From: a virus
IMG/VR virus record: IMGVR_UViG_3300020156_000013
Span: 1 to 42,613 of that record
Length of the DNA stretch: 42,613 bases
Strand: one strand, 5' to 3'
A program made the position numbers and the translations under genes. A model generated the notes under the pieces. That model was given only the letters and a program-made list of their open reading frames with translations, was not told the DNA's origin and made no database searches. Positions 38,942 through 42,613 of the stretch are shown here, piece after piece. Every line of letters starts with the position of its first letter. Within the stretch, counting starts at the first letter, position 1.

Positions 38942-39552
38942 ACTTCCTTCTCACGTCTTCTTTTGACGATTGTTTTGAATACCAAGGTAAAATACTTCAC
39001 CTTGATTTTTCCTTTGATAATGTTTTACGGATGTTTGAGCTATTACAAGACGATGCGTTTCGGGAGAATGAAAAAGTGGACATCGCGCTTGAAATGCTAC
39101 TGGAAGAGTATTCTTTTATCGAGAAAAAGTCTACTCATGAGAAATATGAGCTGTTCCTGTTTATTCTAAAGGAATTCCTCGATATTGACCTTACTAACAA
39201 TAATGGCGAAACCCAAAAATTATATGACTTTTCAAAAGACGCTGGACTTATTTATGCGTCTTTTTTTCGTGCCTATCGAATTGATTTATTCGAGCAACAC
39301 GGAAAGCTTCACTGGCACAAATTCATTCAATTATTCACACATTTTGATGATAAATCGAAGTTTAAAGAAGTCGTCAGCATCCGCCAGATGAAGATCCCTG
39401 CAGTAGATAAACACAACAAAGAATACCGGGATTATGTCATTAGTATGAAACGAGCATACAACCTTGACAATTCTCAAAACGAAGAAGATGCGGTAAAAGC
39501 AATAGACCAGAAATGGAATGCATTAGCTCAGTCCTTAAAGCCGAGGGGGTGA
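38938..39552 (+). CDS. Bacteriophage Gp15-family protein (second tail chaperone position)
   Basis: 204 residues: LTSSFDDCFEYQGKILHLDFSFDNVLRMFELLQDD and the later FRAYRIDLFEQHGKLHWHKF with FVSIRQMKIP-like text are the Gp15 family signature. It lies between chaperone 1 and tape measure, so it is expected to assist tape measure folding. Confidence 0.87.
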   Translation: MNFLLTSSFDDCFEYQGKILHLDFSFDNVLRMFELLQDDAFRENEKVDIALEMLLEEYSFIEKKSTHEKYELFLFILKEFLDIDLTNNNGETQKLYDFSKDAGLIYASFFRAYRIDLFEQHGKLHWHKFIQLFTHFDDKSKFKEVVSIRQMKIPAVDKHNKEYRDYVISMKRAYNLDNSQNEEDAVKAIDQKWNALAQSLKPRG

Positions 39553-39556
39553 TTAA

Positions 39557-41551
39557 ATGCCAGGTGCAGACGGAAGGATTGATATTGATACCAGGATAGA
39601 CTCTGGCAATGTCGAGTATGAATTAAAGCAGCTGCAGCGAGAAATTAGGAACATGAGCAATGAGATGAGAGTGGCCAATAACAAGGCAATGATGCCTCAT
39701 AAAAAGGCCATGTTGGAGGTCCAGAAAAAGTATCACGATTTGGCCTCGAGCATGGATACTTTTAAAGGTACAAATAAAGAATTTATGGGGCAAGTTGAAG
39801 AACTTGGAAACCAGTACAAAAAGGCTTCCGACAACATGATCAACGCCAATAAAACCCTCAGACAGTCTTTTTTGCAGACAGCTGGACGTATGATGACCAT
39901 GACCACTCAAGCTCAGAGAATCAGTGACAACTATGAACGAATGAAGAATCCTATGTACAAAGTTAACCAGGCTGGATTGGCGATAGCTGATGGCATGAAT
40001 AAAATTGCTAATAGAGGTAATGCAGCCGTATTGTCCCTAAAAATGTTGGGACCTACCGCAAGTATGAAATCGCTATTGAATATGCAAATGATGATTAATG
40101 CTGGATTGATGAGATACAACATGGTATTAATGGCCTCTATGATTACCGGAGCGATTGTGTACGGAGCCTTGCATAAAGCAGCCATGAAATCCAATAAAGG
40201 GTATGCCGAATCGTTTAAGACGATGATTGCCAATATCAAAAAAGCCTTTCAGCCAATGGTTGATGTTTTTGCAATGGTCATGGAAAAGGTCTGGAATTTC
40301 ATCAATGCTATTGCTGTGATGATTGTCAGGTTTAATGAAGCGCATCCAGTTCTCGCAAAAATAATACAAGGATTTTTGATGTTGCTCCCACTTTTGACAT
40401 TAATTTTAGCTCCATTAGCAGTAGGTATTGGACTGTGGAATGGTATGTTGGCTGTTTTCGCGCAGGCGTGGACGTTTATCGGACCATTAATAACCGGTTT
40501 AGCTTCCATGATGGGAACTGTGCTATTGGTATCTGCAGTAATCGTTGGATTGGTAGCTGGGATCATGTATTTGTGGAAAACAAATGAAGGATTCAGGAAT
40601 GCGATTATTACAGGATGGGAAGCAATCAAAAACGCCGCAATAGCAGCGTGGAACTTCATATTGAACAGCATTTTACTTCCAGTTTGGAATGCTATTGTTA
40701 GTCTTGGGAAACAGTTGTTTGGTCAGCTACAGGCATTTTGGAAGGAAAACGGCGATAACATTTTAAAAATCGGTCAGTTTATCTGGTCTTTAATAAAAAC
40801 GTATATCATTAATCAAATAACTATGTTAGTCACCACACTAAAAGTTTTATTTAATCTCCTATCCTCAATCGTTGTGGCAGTATGGAGCAATATCAAGGGA
40901 ATCATTTCAGGTGCCGTTGATATTATACTTGGCATCATTGGATTTTTCGTTTCGGTATTTACTGGCGACTGGAAAGGCGCTTGGGAAAATGCAAAGAAAA
41001 TTATTCAAGGTGCTTGGAAGATTATTTCTAACCTTGCAACAGCAGGAGTAAATGCCTTACTTGGTATCATTCGAGGATTAGGAAAAACAATTGGCGGTGA
41101 ATTCGGTAAAATCGCTGAGAGCTTTTATAAAGCTGGGAAAGGATTCATGGATATGTTGGTCAAAGGGATTCAAAGTGCTGTCGGTAAAGTGCTTGATACC
41201 ATCGGCAACGTAGCTGGTAAAGTTCGTAATTTCTTACCTTTCTCCCCAGCAAAAACAGGCCCGTTATCTGATCTAGATAAACTAGATTTTGGAGGACCTA
41301 TTTCTGATAGTATCCTAAAGGCCATTCCGAAAGTAAACACACTACTTTCAGATATGCTAAACATTCCTGCTATTAAGCCAGTTAATGGTCAATCAGTAGC
41401 ACAAACCAATTATAAATCCAATTTGGTTGTCCATTTAAGTTACAATGGTGCTGGTTCGCTCGAGGATGCAACAAGATTTGGTGATTTAATCGAAGATGAA
41501 TTATCAAAACGTTTTTCTAACCAACTGCTATTTAGTGGGGTGAAGGGCTAA
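39557..41551 (+). CDS. Tail tape measure protein
   Basis: 664 residues. An N-terminal coiled coil (RIDSGNVEYELKQLQREIRNM and onwards to about 150) is followed by hydrophobic segments around 230-350 (for example FLMLLPLLTLILAPLAVGIG), a tryptophan-rich helical repeat region (ITGWEAIKNAAIAAWNFI, GAWENAKKIIQGAWKII) and a C-terminal FLPFSPAKTGPLSDLDKL, a hallmark of tape measure proteins. The length predicts a tail of roughly 100 nm. AGGGGGTG before the ATG. Confidence 0.93.
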   Translation: MPGADGRIDIDTRIDSGNVEYELKQLQREIRNMSNEMRVANNKAMMPHKKAMLEVQKKYHDLASSMDTFKGTNKEFMGQVEELGNQYKKASDNMINANKTLRQSFLQTAGRMMTMTTQAQRISDNYERMKNPMYKVNQAGLAIADGMNKIANRGNAAVLSLKMLGPTASMKSLLNMQMMINAGLMRYNMVLMASMITGAIVYGALHKAAMKSNKGYAESFKTMIANIKKAFQPMVDVFAMVMEKVWNFINAIAVMIVRFNEAHPVLAKIIQGFLMLLPLLTLILAPLAVGIGLWNGMLAVFAQAWTFIGPLITGLASMMGTVLLVSAVIVGLVAGIMYLWKTNEGFRNAIITGWEAIKNAAIAAWNFILNSILLPVWNAIVSLGKQLFGQLQAFWKENGDNILKIGQFIWSLIKTYIINQITMLVTTLKVLFNLLSSIVVAVWSNIKGIISGAVDIILGIIGFFVSVFTGDWKGAWENAKKIIQGAWKIISNLATAGVNALLGIIRGLGKTIGGEFGKIAESFYKAGKGFMDMLVKGIQSAVGKVLDTIGNVAGKVRNFLPFSPAKTGPLSDLDKLDFGGPISDSILKAIPKVNTLLSDMLNIPAIKPVNGQSVAQTNYKSNLVVHLSYNGAGSLEDATRFGDLIEDELSKRFSNQLLFSGVKG

Positions 41552-42363
41552 TGACATTAATAGAAAGAAAAGATGAGACAATATATGATTTGGACACTTA
41601 TGGAATAAGGACAAAAGATATTATTGTTCACTCGCCTGAACCCAGAAACGTTACCGAGGAAGTCGAAGGACAGGATGGATTAATTGACCTTGGCACCACA
41701 TTAGATGCAAGAAAAATCACCGGGATATTTAAAATGACCGCTGAAGATTCTATTGATTTTGCCCTTTTAAGAAATGAGATATTTAAGATTTTTGATTCAA
41801 GGGAATCTTTTTACCTTATTGACAAACGAGAGCAAGGTAAACGTTGGGAAGTTAAATGTGTTAACATGTTTCAAATTCCTAGGAAGTATATTTACGGTGA
41901 ATTTTCTATTGATTTTATTTGCTTTAAGGGATTTGCTGAATCAATCGGAACTACATTAGAACCGATTACTTTTGATTCAGAGCTATGGGAAATTGGACAA
42001 GGACTATCACTTGATGAAACCATGTATACCCATACCACGAATATTTTTCAGATTTATAATGCTGCAGATGGAGTAGTGATAGATCCTAGGAAGCTTCCTT
42101 TGATGATTACTTTTAAAGGTCCATCCTCTAAGTTGCAAATAATAAATCATACTACCGGGGATACCTGGTCTTGTGAAGGAACAACGTTGTCAGATGATAC
42201 GATAAAACTAGACGGAATTAGATCAACGAAAAACAACCTATCCATATTTAGAGAAACGAACCACGGAATAATTACACTTGCAGCAGGAATGAACGATTTC
42301 GAATTGATAGGCACTAGTGGTAGTTTTACAATTTCGTTTGATTTTCGTTTTTATACGCTGTGA
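41551..42363 (+). CDS. Distal tail protein (Dit)
   Basis: 270 residues: the N-terminal ring domain contains LDTYGIRTKDIIVHSPEPRNVTEEVEGQDG and LGTTLDARKITGIFKM, then FYLIDKREQGKRWEVKC and YGEFSIDFICFKGFAES, which is the phage tail / Dit family pattern. It would form the hexameric hub base. The start overlaps the tape measure stop (TAATG). Confidence 0.92.
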   Translation: MTLIERKDETIYDLDTYGIRTKDIIVHSPEPRNVTEEVEGQDGLIDLGTTLDARKITGIFKMTAEDSIDFALLRNEIFKIFDSRESFYLIDKREQGKRWEVKCVNMFQIPRKYIYGEFSIDFICFKGFAESIGTTLEPITFDSELWEIGQGLSLDETMYTHTTNIFQIYNAADGVVIDPRKLPLMITFKGPSSKLQIINHTTGDTWSCEGTTLSDDTIKLDGIRSTKNNLSIFRETNHGIITLAAGMNDFELIGTSGSFTISFDFRFYTL

Positions 42364-42373
42364 GGTGATGTTA

Positions 42374-42613
42374 ATGCCAAAATATCCATATAGAGTGCTG
42401 GGCACTTTTTTGAATAGGGTATTTCGAAAAAGACTTAATGATAACTTCAAAGATATTGAGGAAGATTTAAAGGAACAAAAACAAAGAGTCGACGATTTAA
42501 TTATCAGTAATCCTCAGCCAGACGAGGCACAGGACGCAAGAGGCGGTTTTCCATTATTACGGGACCGCCTTGATAATTATGACAAAAAATTAGGTTACAA
42601 GCAAAAACAAACT
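42374..42613 (+). CDS. SGNH-hydrolase tail protein, 5' part
   Basis: ATG 42374, preceded by GAGGTGATGTTA, begins MPKYPYRVLGTFLNRVFRKRL, followed by DNFKDIEEDLKEQKQRVDDL. The frame runs off the window. Because 42487-42613 equals 1-127 it continues in frame at base 2 and ends at 1849, giving about 653 residues in total. It directly follows the Dit gene. Confidence 0.88.
   Translation, partial: MPKYPYRVLGTFLNRVFRKRLNDNFKDIEEDLKEQKQRVDDLIISNPQPDEAQDARGGFPLLRDRLDNYDKKLGYKQKQT
42487..42613. repeat. Terminal direct repeat, right copy (circular overlap)
   Basis: Identical to bases 1-127. Joining the two copies gives a 42,486-bp circle with no break in the tail gene. Confidence 0.95.

Noticed and set aside
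38900-38945. Programmed frameshift joining the two tail chaperone genes
   Set aside because: The genes overlap by ATGA and the second has its own start. I see no slippery heptamer near the first stop, so coupling explains the overlap.
1-42613. CRISPR array, insertion sequence or transposase
   Set aside because: No regularly spaced direct repeats with unique spacers and no transposase-like reading frame were seen. The only repeats are short regulatory or structural ones listed above.

Overview
The window is a complete temperate tailed-phage (siphovirus) genome presented as a linearised circle. The first 127 bases are repeated exactly at the end (1-127 = 42487-42613), and one tail gene runs across the join, so the unique circle is 42,486 bp. 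The host is a low-GC Gram-positive bacterium, most likely a member of the Bacillaceae. The reasons are AGGAGG-type ribosome sites, frequent TTG and GTG starts, a Bacillus-like lysogeny module (XRE repressor, ImmA protease, tyrosine integrase), an attP that copies the 3' half of a tRNA-Arg(CCU) gene, and structural genes of the kind seen in Bacillus prophages (Gp20-type scaffold, minor capsid proteins 1-3, Gp15 family, prophage-endopeptidase tail protein).

Layout from coordinate 1. Positions 1-3.7 kb hold the end of an SGNH-hydrolase tail protein and the prophage-endopeptidase tail protein. Positions 3.7-5.2 kb hold a small AbrB-like/zinc protein, the holin and the SPOR-domain amidase. Positions 5.2-8.2 kb are a cargo block: two leftward genes (one an XRE regulator) diverge from an FtsK-like ATPase, a replication-relaxation protein and a small prepilin-like membrane protein. 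Positions 8.2-8.6 kb are attP, with a tRNA-like core flanked by CGACCCC repeats. Positions 8.6-11.8 kb are the leftward lysogeny operon: repressor, membrane-anchored thermonuclease, ImmA/IrrE protease, integrase. Positions 11.8-12.2 kb are the switch, with related 15-17 bp operator-like sites around a TTTACA-17-TATAAT promoter. Positions 12-25 kb are the rightward early region: Cro-like and excisionase-like proteins, ORF6N antirepressor, SbcC-like ATPase plus RecT, MBL-fold hydrolase, DnaD-like initiator with candidate iterons, many small zinc-ribbon proteins, DUF1064 nuclease-like protein, C5 DNA methyltransferase and a sigma-like late regulator. Positions 25.5-42.6 kb are packaging, head, connector and tail genes. 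A 4.3-kb accessory stretch (34.2-38.5 kb) is inserted between the tail tube gene and the tail chaperone genes.

How it works together. In the lysogen the repressor would hold the operators. ImmA, with a LexA-box-like site directly upstream, would relieve repression after DNA damage. Early rightward transcription then gives recombination and replication proteins, and the sigma-like protein at 24.0-24.5 kb probably switches on the packaging, structural and lysis genes.

The parts I find least ordinary are: (1) the FtsK / replication-relaxation / VirB2-like membrane protein module at the prophage end; (2) the membrane-anchored nuclease inside the repressor operon; (3) a diverged tandem duplication of a structured non-coding element at 22.35-22.68 kb; (4) several hairpin leaders in the early region, one of which hides a ribosome site; (5) a 20-residue toxin-like membrane peptide at 25.3 kb; and (6) the accessory island in the tail operon, with a 769-residue putative decorating protein. 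All functional statements come from reading sequence motifs; no database search was run.
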